From Ramicandelaber brevisporus (taxonomy: Eukaryota; Kickxellomycota; Ramicandelaberales; Ramicandelaberaceae), in NCBI GenBank assembly GCA_025201865.1, contig MU603175.1, forward strand, positions 1-16,870: a stretch of DNA of 16,870 nucleotides, given 5' to 3'. The notes under the pieces were generated by a model, which ran no database searches, was not told the DNA's origin, and worked only from the letters and a program-made list of their open reading frames with translations. Of this stretch, positions 16,774 to 16,870 are shown in pieces. The translations under genes were made by a program, and so were the position numbers. Every line of letters starts with the position of its first letter. Position 1 is the first letter of the stretch.

Positions 16774-16870
16774 TTGGAGGCTGTTGATTGCAAGTTCACA
16801 GTGTGTGTGCACGAGACAAAGGACAGTAAGAAGGATGGTGTAAATGTCAGTATAATCGAGCTGGAAGAGT
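16766..16870 (-). promoter_or_regulatory. Leader/upstream region of the HECT ligase
   Basis: This is the 105 bases before the ATG as read on the ligase strand. It holds pyrimidine-rich stretches, a TTATAC element near its far end, an in-frame TGA at 16796-16798 and a CAG at 16781-16783. No other gene is visible. It is either 5' UTR with core promoter or the 3' end of a first intron; the sequence alone does not decide. Confidence 0.5.

Noticed and set aside
1-16870. Search for mobile elements, tRNA/rRNA genes or a multi-gene defence or biosynthetic system
   Set aside because: Nearly all bases are accounted for by two unrelated protein genes; no terminal repeats, transposase, tRNA-like structure or additional gene was seen.

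Overview
The window looks eukaryotic, most likely from an early-diverging fungus. It holds two convergent protein genes, a 418-base AT-rich spacer between their stop codons, and 105 bases upstream of the second gene. Three things argue for a fungus. One gene encodes a secreted subtilase of the inhibitor I9 / S8 / PA / Fn3-like layout that is common in fungi. The other encodes a TOM1/HUWE1-type giant HECT ubiquitin ligase, which is found only in eukaryotes. The ligase is also rich in polyglutamine, polyalanine and acidic tracts. The 13.7-kb ligase frame has no intron, which fits an intron-poor lineage; a zoopagomycete such as Kickxellomycotina is my guess, not something the sequence proves.

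Layout: bases 1-2679 (+) carry the subtilase, cut at its 5' end by the window edge inside the signal peptide. Bases 2680-3097 are the shared 3' intergenic spacer, with AATAAA/ATTAAA-type signals on the + strand and a (TAA)7 tract. Bases 3098-16765 (-) carry the 4555-residue HECT ligase. In protein order it has N-terminal DUF908/DUF913 armadillo-like regions, a UBA domain, a long acidic and histidine-rich disordered centre, a UIM-like helix, two ubiquitin-binding motifs (UBM) split by a Q13 tract, and a C-terminal HECT domain with catalytic Cys4522. Bases 16766-16870 hold its leader, with an in-frame stop, a tiny upstream ORF overlapping the start codon, and a possible splice acceptor.

The two genes show no functional link. 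The protease is a secreted nutritional or processing enzyme; the ligase is a nuclear/cytosolic housekeeping quality-control enzyme. They also differ sharply in codon use: the protease is strongly G/C-ending and the ligase nearly neutral. I found no mobile element, RNA gene, CRISPR array or evidence of a new multi-gene system. The points most worth a second look are inside the ligase (a displaced UIM-like motif, a polyQ wedge between UBMs, a His-rich patch beside the acidic domain) and at its 5' end.
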